From Granulicella tundricola MP5ACTX9 (lineage in GTDB: Bacteria > Acidobacteriota > Terriglobia > Terriglobales > Acidobacteriaceae): a stretch of 64,000 nt of DNA. The notes beneath the pieces are model-generated. The model was not told the origin of the DNA and made no database searches. It saw only the letters and a program-made list of their open reading frames with translations. Position numbers and translations under genes: made by a program. Each line of letters starts with the position of its first letter. Position 1 is the first letter of the stretch. The stretch lies in assembly GCF_000178975.2 (NCBI RefSeq), contig NC_015057.1, positions 310,001 to 374,000 on the forward strand, in the 5' to 3' direction. Shown piece by piece: positions 1 through 8,673 of this stretch.

Positions 1-578
1 TTGGCGGTGTATCCGGCGTAGTCTGCGAACGCCTTGGCGACGTCCTTGTTCTCCCATCCGCCCTTGTCCTGGAGGGTCTGGGGGAGGTCCCAGTGGTAGA
101 GGGTGCAGAAGGGCTGGATTCCGGCTTCAAGGAGGGAATCGCACATGCGGTTGTAGAAGTCGACGCCCTGCTGGTTGGGCTGGCCGGTGCCGGTGGGAAA
201 GATGCGGCTCCAGGAGACGGAGAAGCGGCAGGTCTTGAGGCCGATGTCCTTCATGAGGGCGATGTCTTCTTTATAGCGGTGGTAGTAGTCGTCGGCGACG
301 TCCCCGGTGTCTCCGTTGGCGACCTTGCCGGGGGTGTGGGAGAAGGTGTCCCAGATGGATGGGCCGCGGCCGCCTTCCTTGACTGCGCCTTCTACCTGGT
401 AGGAGGCGGTGGCGGAGCCCCAGAGGAAGCCCTGAGGAAAGTGGCGGCGAGGGTCAGTGCTGATGGCGGGTGCGGCCTGCGCGGAGGCGGGCGTGGTGCC
501 GAGATTGGCGAGCGAGAGCGCTGCGGTCGAACCGCCGATTACCTTGGCGAAACTGCGTCGAGAGAGTTTGTCGGACAC
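1..578 (-). CDS. GH1 beta-glucosidase, N-terminal part (cut by window edge)
   Basis: About 192 residues are visible, read right to left from a GTG at 576-578 and running off the left edge. AAGGAG lies 5 bases upstream of the GTG (584-589). The N-terminus has a twin-arginine-type signal ([11 protein letters not shown], then a small-residue stretch ending ASAQA), so a folded, exported enzyme is expected. The mature part begins with the GH1 signature ([19 protein letters not shown]), followed by the family's [18 protein letters not shown] and [10 protein letters not shown] segments. GH1 enzymes release glucose or other sugars from beta-linked disaccharides. Both catalytic glutamates would lie beyond the edge. 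The gene follows the Oar-like receptor at 849-4379 on the same strand, so a cello- or xylo-oligosaccharide role is inferred. Confidence 0.93.
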   Translation of the reverse strand, partial: MSDKLSRRSFAKVIGGSTAALSLANLGTTPASAQAAPAISTDPRRHFPQGFLWGSATASYQVEGAVKEGGRGPSIWDTFSHTPGKVANGDTGDVADDYYHRYKEDIALMKDIGLKTCRFSVSWSRIFPTGTGQPNQQGVDFYNRMCDSLLEAGIQPFCTLYHWDLPQTLQDKGGWENKDVAKAFADYAGYTA

Positions 579-793
579 GGAGGCTCCTTGGCCTTTTGGG
601 GATGAGGGTTGATCTTGATGAGGCTGGTCCGGCGGGAGGGTTGAAGCTCCTGCCTGATTATCTGACAGTGCGGGTGCGAATGCTACGGGTGGGGCTAAGG
701 TCAATCGTTTGCCTAAGCGCGGCGTACTTGGTTTGGAGCTGTCGTGGTGCTGGGGTCTGTTTTTGGGGCTTGCGAAACAGTGGGGAGGATGCC

Positions 794-824
794 GCCGGAT
801 CGAAGCTGTTGGCTTCGATCCGGC
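794..824. other. Perfect 13-bp stem-loop between receptor and GH1 gene
   Basis: Arms GCCGGATCGAAGC (794-806) and GCTTCGATCCGGC (812-824) pair perfectly around a 5-base loop. It lies 24 bases beyond the receptor stop and well upstream of the GH1 start. No T-run follows on the minus strand, so it is not a textbook terminator there. It may protect the receptor mRNA 3' end or reduce read-through into GH1. Confidence 0.7.
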
Positions 825-848
825 GATTTCCTTTGCAACGGATGCTGG

Positions 849-3800
849 TTAGAACTGCGCCTTGAGAGCGAACTGGAGCTGACGAGGGTTGTAGTTCGGA
901 TCGTAGTTGGTGACCTGTCCGAAGGTTGAGCTGCCGAGTTGTGCGTTGGCAACGTTGTTATTGCCAATGTAGTAGTCGGGAGTGTTGGTCAGGTCGAAGG
1001 CTTCGGCGCGGAACTCCAGGTTCACCCGTTCGGTGATGTGGAAGTCTTTGAAGATCGACAGGTCGATGTGGCGGAAGTGCGGTCCGAACTCAGAGTTGCG
1101 CTGAGCGGTGCCGATCGTTCCAAGGGGCTGAGGAGCGTAGTTTGCTGTGTTGAAGTACTGGGTCAGGGTCTTGGGACCCTTTGCATTGCCGATCTTGTTC
1201 GGGCGATCGCTGCCGCCGCCGTTGATCGGTGTTGCACGGTTGCCATAGACGCTTCCTGCTGCGCCGGAGGGGAGGAGTGTGAAGTCGTTCTGTCCACCGT
1301 TCAGGATGGAGAACGGCTTGCCGCTCTGCCAGACCAAGATGGTATTGGCCTGCCAGCCGCCGAGCGCAAGACGCTTCAGACCGGTAAAGTTCTTGCCGTA
1401 CTGCAGTTCATAGTTGACCGAAAGCGCGAAGCGGTGTTCGATGTCGTTCTCCGCAACGCCATAGTCGATTGCATTGATGCGGGTTGGGTCTCCGTTGCTC
1501 CAGCCCTGGTTCCCTTCCTGCGAGAAACCTGTGTTGGTGCTGAGCGCCTTGGCGTAGGTATAGTTTGCGTCGAATGCGAGGCCCTTGGTGAAGCGCCGCT
1601 GGAATGAGGTCTGTAGTGAGTTGTAGTTGGAGTAACCGCCGCTCGAAAGCCAACCGACTCCGCCCAGGTTTGGAAGCTGGGTCTGAAGGCGGAGGTTCTG
1701 AGCGCTTGCCGGGGCGGTGAGTGGGTTGAAGGGTGCCGGTGAGTTGATGTTGTTGATGGTCTGAGCGAGATGCTGGCCCAGGTTGCCGACGTAACCGACG
1801 GTGAAAACGTTTGAGCCAAACTGCTCCTCAACCTGCAGATTGAACTGCTGAATGAGGGCTGAACGGAAGTTTGGGTTTTCCGCCACGAAGGATAGCGAGT
1901 TGCTGTTCAACGTCTGCGCCGCCGGGAGTGGGAGGCCAGCAGCGAAGTTGCTGGTTCCATCGTAGGTTGGCGAGATGGTTGTCGTGCCGGGCGTGAAGCA
2001 GTGGTTGTTGAAGCTCGCCGCTGCCGTTGGATTTGCGGTCGTTCCAGGGGTACCAGCCGCAGTCGTATTGGTCTGAATCCGAAGCGCGGTCAGTGCCTGG
2101 GAGCAGTTTGGCGAGTAGACGGAGACGAAAGGAGCATTCTTTAGATCGGCGTTGGAGGTGTAGTTGCCGGGGAAGAAGCTGAGTCCATATCCGCCGCGGA
2201 CGACGGTCTTAGGGTTGACGGAGAGGGAGAAACCGACGCGTGGAGCGAAGTTGGAGTAATCGGTCTTGATGCCGGCATGGCCATCTACCCCGTTGACGCC
2301 GGCTACCTTGAGAGCGGAGCCGACTGTGGCGGCCGTGCTGCCTGAGGCCTGCGTGAAGTCAAAGTTCGAGATGCGGTTATGAGCTTCAGTGAACGGCGTG
2401 AAGACGTCGTAACGTACGCCGTAGAGAACCGTCAGCTTGGGGTTGACCTTCCAGCTATCGAGCGCGAAGAAGCTCGGCTCCCAGCTGCGATAGTCGGGCG
2501 GATTGAGATCGTAGTTCCGGCTTTCTCCCGTAAACGCGCCTACGAGGGATGAGGCCAGCTGGTTGATCTGGGTCTGGGTTGTGCTGGCGACGTTATCGGT
2601 TGAAAGGCCGAAGGTGTACTGACCGGCCGCGAAGGCGCTTTGTACGTTGCGAGCCTGGCGACGGATAAGGCCGGCACCAAACTTCAGGTTGTGGTTACCT
2701 TTCGTGTAGCTGACCGATCCGGAGTACTGGAAGGTATTGTCGATATCCTGCAACGGAACATAAGCGCCGTCACCGATGTCCGAGAAGCCTCCGAACTGGA
2801 TGGGGGTCAGGAACGAGGAGAGGTTGTTGAAGTTCATGTTGGAACCAAAGCCAAGCTTGGTGTCTGGCGCAGTTCCGTTATTGAGCGGCAGGGAAAGATT
2901 ATTGATGCGGGTGTAAGCTGCGCGCAGATCGACCAGCAGATTCTGGCTGAAGATGTGCGTGTAGCCCAAGCCGTACTGCATCGCCTTATCGGTTGCGGGT
3001 CCGGCAAAGATGTACCGGCCGCCGCTGATCGCAAGGCCATTCTGCGTTCCGAGCGCCTGGGGAGTGTTGGTGTCCACCTTGTTATAGGTGTAGCGGGCGA
3101 AGAGGTTGTTATTCCCGTTGAACTTATGATCGACGCGTGCGTCGAAGGTGTTGCTGGTCTGGGTCTTGCTGGGGCTGACCACGTAGTTATTGGTCACGCC
3201 GGCGTTGGTTGGAGCAGGGAAGAGCTTCAGATAAGCGAGGGCGATGGGATCGAGAGCGTACGTCTGTGTTCCATTTCCTTGTGCGATTAGCTGCTGAGGT
3301 GTTCCGCCGCCGATGCTGTTGATCTGGTTGTACTGCGCGATCTGGGGCACTGAACTGGTGTAGGTAACGCCTGAGACGAGACGAAGACCCTCATAGTCGG
3401 CGAAGAAGAAGGTGCGATCTTTGAAGATCGGGCCGCCGATGCTGCCGCCGAACTGGTTCTGGCGAAGCTCCGGCTTGCGTCCGGTTCCCTGGAGCACGTT
3501 GCGGGCGTCGAAGATGTCGTTGCGGAAGAACTCGTAGGCCGATCCGTGGAACTGGTTGGTGCCGGAGCGGGTGATGATGCTGACGACGCCGCCAGCGGTA
3601 CGGCCAGCTTCAGCCGAGTAGCTGTTGGTTTCTACCGTGATCTCCTGGATGCCTTCCACGTTCGGACGGACGCCGATGGTGCCGATGACGCGCTCGTTGT
3701 CGTCGGTGCCGTCGATGATGAAGTTGTTGAGGGTGTCATCCTGGCCGTTGACGGAGAAGCTGGCGCTTGCCCGGCGATCGTCCGGACGGCCGCCGCTGAC

Positions 3801-4379
3801 GAGACCGTTTCCGGGGCCTTCATTTGCGCCTGGGACGATCTGGACCAACTGGACGAAGTTACGGCCGTTGAGCGGCAGATCCTGCACGGCTTTGGCAGTG
3901 ACGGTGGAGCTGACGGTGGCGTTGTCTGCCTGGAGGAGAGGGGTCTGGGCTTCGACGTTGACGGTCTGCTCTTCTCCGCCGGTCTCGAGATGGACGTCGG
4001 CGCGGGCGCGGTCGCCGGCTTCCACGGCCAGGTTATTGGTGGTGGCGGTCTTGAAGCCTGACGATTTTGTGGTGACCGTATAACGACCGACCGGCAGGAG
4101 GGTGAACTGATAGTCGCCGCTGCCGTTGGAGGTGGCGGTGCGCTGGTCGTGGGTCTCTACGTTGGTTAGGACGACGGTGGCGTTGGGGATGACGGCGCCG
4201 GTGGCGTCGGTGACGGTGCCCAGGATGTCTGCGGTGGTGAGTTGAGCCATCGCGGATGGGGTGAGGAGGGCGGCGGCGAGGATGGGCGCCGTCGAGAAGG
4301 CGAGGGCCATGCCCAGGCTCCTTAGTTTGCTCTTGCACTGGCCAGTGGCAAGGGATGTTGCTTGCTTTCTATCCATCAT
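849..4379 (-). CDS. Oar-like TonB-dependent receptor with N-terminal carboxypeptidase-regulatory domain
   Basis: A protein of 1176 residues, predicted to import a bulky ligand across the outer membrane using TonB energy. A signal peptide ends near SAMAQ. A carboxypeptidase-regulatory-like beta-sandwich follows (ADILGTVTDATGAVIPNATV to VHLETGG). Then come a plug-like region (VQDLPLNGRNFVQLVQIVPG) and a long beta-barrel. The chain ends in a terminal Phe (LQFALKAQF), the usual BAM signal. I chose the ATG at 4379 because AGGA lies 7 bases upstream; a GTG 30 bases earlier lacks a site. It is divergent from the regulator at 4666 and is followed by GH1, which suggests a sugar ligand. The substrate cannot be read from sequence. 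Confidence 0.93.
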   Translation of the reverse strand: MMDRKQATSLATGQCKSKLRSLGMALAFSTAPILAAALLTPSAMAQLTTADILGTVTDATGAVIPNATVVLTNVETHDQRTATSNGSGDYQFTLLPVGRYTVTTKSSGFKTATTNNLAVEAGDRARADVHLETGGEEQTVNVEAQTPLLQADNATVSSTVTAKAVQDLPLNGRNFVQLVQIVPGANEGPGNGLVSGGRPDDRRASASFSVNGQDDTLNNFIIDGTDDNERVIGTIGVRPNVEGIQEITVETNSYSAEAGRTAGGVVSIITRSGTNQFHGSAYEFFRNDIFDARNVLQGTGRKPELRQNQFGGSIGGPIFKDRTFFFADYEGLRLVSGVTYTSSVPQIAQYNQINSIGGGTPQQLIAQGNGTQTYALDPIALAYLKLFPAPTNAGVTNNYVVSPSKTQTSNTFDARVDHKFNGNNNLFARYTYNKVDTNTPQALGTQNGLAISGGRYIFAGPATDKAMQYGLGYTHIFSQNLLVDLRAAYTRINNLSLPLNNGTAPDTKLGFGSNMNFNNLSSFLTPIQFGGFSDIGDGAYVPLQDIDNTFQYSGSVSYTKGNHNLKFGAGLIRRQARNVQSAFAAGQYTFGLSTDNVASTTQTQINQLASSLVGAFTGESRNYDLNPPDYRSWEPSFFALDSWKVNPKLTVLYGVRYDVFTPFTEAHNRISNFDFTQASGSTAATVGSALKVAGVNGVDGHAGIKTDYSNFAPRVGFSLSVNPKTVVRGGYGLSFFPGNYTSNADLKNAPFVSVYSPNCSQALTALRIQTNTTAAGTPGTTANPTAAASFNNHCFTPGTTTISPTYDGTSNFAAGLPLPAAQTLNSNSLSFVAENPNFRSALIQQFNLQVEEQFGSNVFTVGYVGNLGQHLAQTINNINSPAPFNPLTAPASAQNLRLQTQLPNLGGVGWLSSGGYSNYNSLQTSFQRRFTKGLAFDANYTYAKALSTNTGFSQEGNQGWSNGDPTRINAIDYGVAENDIEHRFALSVNYELQYGKNFTGLKRLALGGWQANTILVWQSGKPFSILNGGQNDFTLLPSGAAGSVYGNRATPINGGGSDRPNKIGNAKGPKTLTQYFNTANYAPQPLGTIGTAQRNSEFGPHFRHIDLSIFKDFHITERVNLEFRAEAFDLTNTPDYYIGNNNVANAQLGSSTFGQVTNYDPNYNPRQLQFALKAQF

Positions 4380-4665
4380 GATCGTTTCCTGAGTTTCTTT
4401 GGGTGTCACAAGTCGGTTTTGGCGAGAACGGGCGTTTGCCCCAAGGGCTTTTCACCGCGCTCGCGGAGGAGGTTTGAGTTCGGCCTGAATAATAGGCACT
4501 GAAAATTCAATACGTAACGGTTCTTCTGGTATCTCACCTGGAGGTAAAGAGCGATTTGGCCCAAAAACGGACAAAAAGCCTGGGTAAAGGGGGCAGGTAA
4601 AGAGTTCCACTTGTCAGCTGTTGCAACAGGGGCCTATTCTGTTCCGCAGTTGAAAGAGGTAGAAG
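4380..4665. promoter_or_regulatory. Divergent promoter region, receptor/regulator, with GCCT..AGGC element
   Basis: This 286-base gap must hold promoters for both divergent genes. At 4483-4497 it contains GCCTGAATAATAGGC. On the minus strand this reads GCCTATTATTCAGGC and resembles the perfect palindrome at 46708-46724 beside the paralogous regulator, differing by a 2-base gap and one substitution. The AT core could also serve as a -10 box. A shared operator for the paralogous regulators is inferred, not shown. Confidence 0.4.
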
Positions 4666-5997
4666 ATGCGTTCTGTACTTGACGAGACGGCGCAGTGGAT
4701 TCCAATGAGCACGGCGGAGCAGGACAAGGTCCGGGAACAGATGAATCGGCTGCTGGAGACGAACCACTTCAAGAACAGCCGGCGCTATCCGGCGCTGTTC
4801 CGGTTCATCGTGGAAGAGACTCTGGAAGGCCGCGGAGAATATCTCAAGGAGCGCTTGCTCGGCATCCGTGTGTTTGACCGGCCTGCCAATTACGACACGG
4901 CCACCGATCCGATCGTCCGGGTGACCATTGCCGAGATCCGCAAGCGGATCGCGCAGTATTATCACGACGAAGCGCACGACGCGGAGATGCGGATCGAACT
5001 GCTGCCCGGGCACTATGCGCCGGAGTTTCGCTTCCGAAAAGAAGCGGATTATGAGCGGCAGGCAGCGATGCCCCCCCTGGAGACTCGTCACGTCAGCGCG
5101 CCACGCGCCAATGTCCGTCAGACGACAGAGGCGGGTGCAGAAATTCCAGCAAAGCCTGTGCCCTTGGCGGCGAAAAAAGGCCTGGGTTCCCGAACCTGGC
5201 TGGCAATCTCCTCGGTTGCGTTGATTCTGGTATGCGCTGCCTCCACGCTTTTATGGCGTGCGGCCCATCCGTCTGCGCTCGAACAGTTCTGGGGTCCGGT
5301 TCTGGCTGGCCACAAGCCTGTGCTGCTTTGCATCCCGACCGGCGCAGGAAAGACCGGGGGAATGGCCGCCTTTACCTCCGCCGATCTGCACTCTCGTCCG
5401 GGGGTGCCGGTCATCCCAGGCGGCCCAACCTTTCTGGATCATGAGTCTCTGGAGGAGAACGTCGTCTTCTCCGATGTGCTGGCGATGGTCAAGGTTGGGG
5501 GGCTGCTCGCCGTGCGGGAGCAGGAGTATCGACCGCGTCTTAATACGTCAACGTCGCTGGACGATCTGCGGGAAGGTTCGGCGGTGCTGATCGGCGGTAT
5601 GGACAATCAGTGGACCCTGGAGGCGATTGCACCGCTGCGGTATCGCTTTGCCGGTTCGGATGCGACCAGTTATTGGATTTTGGACACCACCAATCCCACC
5701 CAGAAGGACTGGTCGCTGGACCTGAAGACGAAGCTGGTGAACGTTCGGCGCGATTACGCGATCGTCGCCCGGCTGCACAGCGATCAGACCGGGCAGATGG
5801 AGGTCGTCGTGGCGGGGATCGGAATGGCTGGGACGGCGGCGGCGGGCGAGTTCGTGGTCGATCCGCAGCAGATGGAGGGGCTGCGGCAGAAGATCGGCAA
5901 GGACTTTGCGACTCATGATTTTGAGGCCGTGCTGGGGACGGATGTGATCAACGGGATTGCGGGCTCGCCGAAGGTGGTGGCGGTCTGGGTGCGGTAA
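4666..5997 (+). CDS. Membrane-anchored regulator-like protein (winged-helix-like N-domain, one TM, periplasmic domain)
   Basis: This 443-residue protein has three parts. Residues about 14-124 form a conserved domain (LKERLLGIRVFDRPANYD, DPIVRVTIAEIRKRIAQYY, RIELLPGHYAPEF). Its order resembles an OmpR/CadC winged helix, with the recognition helix around EIRKRI. A transmembrane helix spans about 177-197. A C-terminal domain begins EQFWGPVLAGHKPVL and is probably periplasmic. Similar N-domains occur in acidobacterial and rhizobial proteins often labelled adenylate cyclase or TPR proteins. The start has AGAGG 6 bases upstream. It diverges from the Oar-like receptor at 849-4379 and is paralogous to 45415-46692, which sits identically beside another receptor. 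A ToxR-like one-component activator is inferred; DNA binding is unproven. Confidence 0.75.
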   Translation: MRSVLDETAQWIPMSTAEQDKVREQMNRLLETNHFKNSRRYPALFRFIVEETLEGRGEYLKERLLGIRVFDRPANYDTATDPIVRVTIAEIRKRIAQYYHDEAHDAEMRIELLPGHYAPEFRFRKEADYERQAAMPPLETRHVSAPRANVRQTTEAGAEIPAKPVPLAAKKGLGSRTWLAISSVALILVCAASTLLWRAAHPSALEQFWGPVLAGHKPVLLCIPTGAGKTGGMAAFTSADLHSRPGVPVIPGGPTFLDHESLEENVVFSDVLAMVKVGGLLAVREQEYRPRLNTSTSLDDLREGSAVLIGGMDNQWTLEAIAPLRYRFAGSDATSYWILDTTNPTQKDWSLDLKTKLVNVRRDYAIVARLHSDQTGQMEVVVAGIGMAGTAAAGEFVVDPQQMEGLRQKIGKDFATHDFEAVLGTDVINGIAGSPKVVAVWVR

Positions 5998-6043
5998 GTT
6001 TGCTGGCTTGAATCGTCAAGGACCTTACTTATCGTGGAGTGGT

Positions 6044-6069
6044 TATGACAGAATGGTGCGGATGTCATA
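6044..6069. promoter_or_regulatory. Inverted repeat upstream of the GntR-type regulator gene
   Basis: TATGACA (6044-6050) and TGTCATA (6063-6069) are exact reverse complements separated by 12 bases. They start 54 bases before the regulator ATG. The position fits an autoregulatory operator of the downstream GntR/LacI hybrid. The half-site ATGACA also occurs in the palindrome at 26888-26905. Confidence 0.4.
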
Positions 6070-6097
6070 GCAGCCCGGCAAGAAGAGAGACGAGACC

Positions 6098-7243
6098 ATG
6101 CCACGCCCGACGGTTGCCGATCCACGGAGTCATAAAACCGCCTCATCCCCAGAGATGTCGAGGCATCGCGCCATCTACGAGGAGTTGCTGAAGGAGATCC
6201 GGAGCGGAACCTATCAGCCCGGTGATCGCCTGCCGAGTGAAGCTGCCTTGTGCGAGCGGTTCGACGCTTCTCGGATCACGGTGGCGAAGGCGATCCAGAC
6301 GCTGCAGCAGGATCGGCTGGTGATGCGGCGGCCCGGATCCGGCACCTACGTCGAGCGGCCGGAGCAGGTGGCTTCGATGCAGTTTGGGCTTCTGATTCCG
6401 GACCTGGGCACGACGGAGATCTTCGAGCCCATCTGCCAGGGCCTGATGCGCTCGCCGGTGGCAAAGGCTCACTCGCTGACCTGGGGCCACTCCGATCCTG
6501 GCGTTCAGAATCCTGAGGTCGTCGCCGACCAGCTTTGCCAGCAGTATATTGCCCAGCGCGTGGCCGGTGTCTTCTTCGCACCCATGGAATATACCGAGAC
6601 GAGCGACCGCGCGAATCGGCGCATTGCGGCCACGCTGGAGCGTGCCGGAATCCCCGTGGTCCTGCTGGACCGCTGCGTGGAGCGCTATCCGGACCGGTCC
6701 AACTTCGACCTGGTAGGCATCGACAACCAGAGAGCCGGCCATCTGTTGACGCGGCACATGATCCAGGCGGGGGCCAAGCGCATCCTGTTTGCGGCCAGGC
6801 GGTTCTCCGCCTCAACGGTCGAACAGCGGATAGCTGGCTATCGCGAGGCTTTGCTTGCGGCTGATCGGGGCGCCACATTCGCGGTTGTGACCGGAGACTT
6901 CGAGGATGTCGCCTTCGTGCAGAAGATGCTCCAGAGCGAGCGGCCGGATGCGATCATCTGCGCGAACGATGCCACTGCGGCTCGGCTCATGCAGACGCTG
7001 CTGGGCCTGGGAGTCAGAGTTCCGGAGGAGATCCGCATGTCGGGAGTCGACGACGTGCGCTATGCAAGATTTCTGCCCGTTCCTTTGACCACCATCCGCC
7101 AGGACTGCCTGGAGATGGGCACGGTCGCTATGGGAATTATGATGGACCGGCTGAATAGGCCCGATCATCCTGTGCGCGATGTGCTGGTCAAGAGTGAGTT
7201 GATTGTACGAAGCTCCAGCGGAATGCCGCAGAGTGTTGAGTAG
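6098..7243 (+). CDS. GntR-family transcriptional regulator with LacI-type sugar-binding domain (AraR-like)
   Basis: A 381-residue regulator of the AraR architecture. Residues about 23-90 form a GntR winged helix (RHRAIYEELLKEIRSGTYQP, LPSEAALCERFDASRITVAK, LVMRRPGSGTYVE). The rest is a periplasmic-binding-like effector domain of the LacI type, with the late family segment VPEEIRMSGVDDVRYARF and a C-terminal VPLTTIRQDCLEMG. It should bind DNA as a dimer and be released or activated by a sugar. It lies 77 bases upstream of an MFS sugar porter on the same strand and near GH2 and GH105 genes, so it probably controls uptake and hydrolysis of a plant cell-wall sugar. An in-frame ATG at 6155 is an alternative start; the Shine-Dalgarno at 6098 is weak. 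Confidence 0.9.
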   Translation: MPRPTVADPRSHKTASSPEMSRHRAIYEELLKEIRSGTYQPGDRLPSEAALCERFDASRITVAKAIQTLQQDRLVMRRPGSGTYVERPEQVASMQFGLLIPDLGTTEIFEPICQGLMRSPVAKAHSLTWGHSDPGVQNPEVVADQLCQQYIAQRVAGVFFAPMEYTETSDRANRRIAATLERAGIPVVLLDRCVERYPDRSNFDLVGIDNQRAGHLLTRHMIQAGAKRILFAARRFSASTVEQRIAGYREALLAADRGATFAVVTGDFEDVAFVQKMLQSERPDAIICANDATAARLMQTLLGLGVRVPEEIRMSGVDDVRYARFLPVPLTTIRQDCLEMGTVAMGIMMDRLNRPDHPVRDVLVKSELIVRSSSGMPQSVE

Positions 7244-7320
7244 GACCGTACATCTGCTCTGACGGGTGCTATGGTGAGTTGCTGAAATAAGCTGTTGAGG
7301 AAGGCTCTGGGGATCTCTGC

Positions 7321-8670
7321 ATGGATGCAACACGGATGAAGGCAATGGTGCTGCTGGGCAAGAGCGCCATGACGGGCGCGCTGGGCGGTCTGCTGTTCGG
7401 CTTTGATACGGCGGTGATCGCCGGTGCGACACACGCGTTGACCGTGCAGTACGGATTGACGCCGTGGCAGCTTGGTCTGACGGTGTCGATCGCGCTTTGG
7501 GGCACCGTGGCGGGCTCGCTGGGCAGCGGCGTGCTGGGTCAGAGGATTGGAAGCCGCGCCGCGCTGCGGATCATGGGTGTGCTCTACGTCATCTCCGCGC
7601 TGGGTTGTGCGTTTGCGCCGAGCTGGTGGTTCTTCCTGGTGTGCCGCTTCATTGGCGGGATCGGGATCGGCGGGTCCTCTGTGCTGGGGCCTGTCTATAT
7701 TGCGGAGCTTGCGCCGGCCAAGTGGCGTGGGCGGCTGGTGGGGCTGTTTCAGATCAACATCGTCATCGGCATTCTGCTGGCGTATCTTTCAAACGCCATC
7801 ATCGCGCACTTCAGCCTGGGGATGCTGGAGTGGCGGGTGGATCTGGGTGTCGCGGTGCTGCCTGCGATCCTGTTCCTGATCCTGCTGCTGAGCGTGCCGC
7901 AGAGCTCACGCTGGCTGGTCTCGCAGAACCGCATCGACGAGGCCATGCTGATTCTGCAGAGTATGGGCTCGCCTGACTCGAAGGCCGAGGTGGATGCCAT
8001 CCAGGCGGGGCTGCGGGACGAGGTCGGTGAGGCGCAGAGCAGTCTGTTCAACAAGCGGCACAGCCTGCCTATTTTTCTGGCTATTACGATCGGCATGTTC
8101 AACCAGCTCAGCGGCATCAACGCCATCCTTTATTACCTCAATGACATCTTTGCCAGTGCGGACTTCGGACAGGTCTCGGCCAACATCCAGGCGGTGGCCA
8201 TCGGCTTTGCCAACCTGCTAGCAACGATGCTGGGGATCTCGTTGATCGACCGGCTGGGACGCAAGACGCTGCTGATGATCGGTGCGGTGGGTTGTGCGCT
8301 GTGCCTGGCTGGCGTGGGCGTCGTCTTTGCGATGAACGCTCACCAGGGCCTGCTGCTGCCGCTGCTGATCGGCTTCATCATCTTCTTCGCGGTATCACAG
8401 GGCGCGGTGATCTGGGTCTACATCAGTGAGGTCTTTCCGACCAATGTTCGCTCCAAGGGCCAGAGCCTGGGCTCATCCGCGCACTGGATCATGAACGGCA
8501 TCATCACGCTGGCGTTCCCGGTGGTCGCGCGTTACTCGAAGGCGATGCCGTTTGCGTTCTTTGCGGCGATGATGGTGGTGCAGTTCGTGGTGGTGCTGAT
8601 GATCTATCCGGAGACCAAGGGCTATTCTCTGGAGATGCTGCAGGAGCAGATGCATAAGGGTCGTAAGTAA
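7321..8670 (+). CDS. MFS sugar porter (sugar:proton symporter family)
   Basis: A 449-residue inner-membrane transporter with twelve predicted helices. Sugar-porter hallmarks are visible: GGLLFGFDTAVIAGA in helix 1, a GSRAAL-type loop after helix 2, the ELAPAKWRGRLVG motif after helix 4, QLSGINAILYYLNDIF in helix 7 (the family's QQxxGxNxxxYY sugar-site helix), DRLGRKTLL between helices 8 and 9, and VFPTNVRSKGQSLG followed by PETKG at the end. It should import a monosaccharide with protons. GGGGA sits 7 bases before the ATG. It probably shares a transcript with the regulator at 6098 and ends 3 bases from the convergent GH2 gene. The specific sugar (xylose, arabinose, galactose) cannot be told. 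Confidence 0.93.
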   Translation: MDATRMKAMVLLGKSAMTGALGGLLFGFDTAVIAGATHALTVQYGLTPWQLGLTVSIALWGTVAGSLGSGVLGQRIGSRAALRIMGVLYVISALGCAFAPSWWFFLVCRFIGGIGIGGSSVLGPVYIAELAPAKWRGRLVGLFQINIVIGILLAYLSNAIIAHFSLGMLEWRVDLGVAVLPAILFLILLLSVPQSSRWLVSQNRIDEAMLILQSMGSPDSKAEVDAIQAGLRDEVGEAQSSLFNKRHSLPIFLAITIGMFNQLSGINAILYYLNDIFASADFGQVSANIQAVAIGFANLLATMLGISLIDRLGRKTLLMIGAVGCALCLAGVGVVFAMNAHQGLLLPLLIGFIIFFAVSQGAVIWVYISEVFPTNVRSKGQSLGSSAHWIMNGIITLAFPVVARYSKAMPFAFFAAMMVVQFVVVLMIYPETKGYSLEMLQEQMHKGRK

Positions 8671-8673
8671 CTT

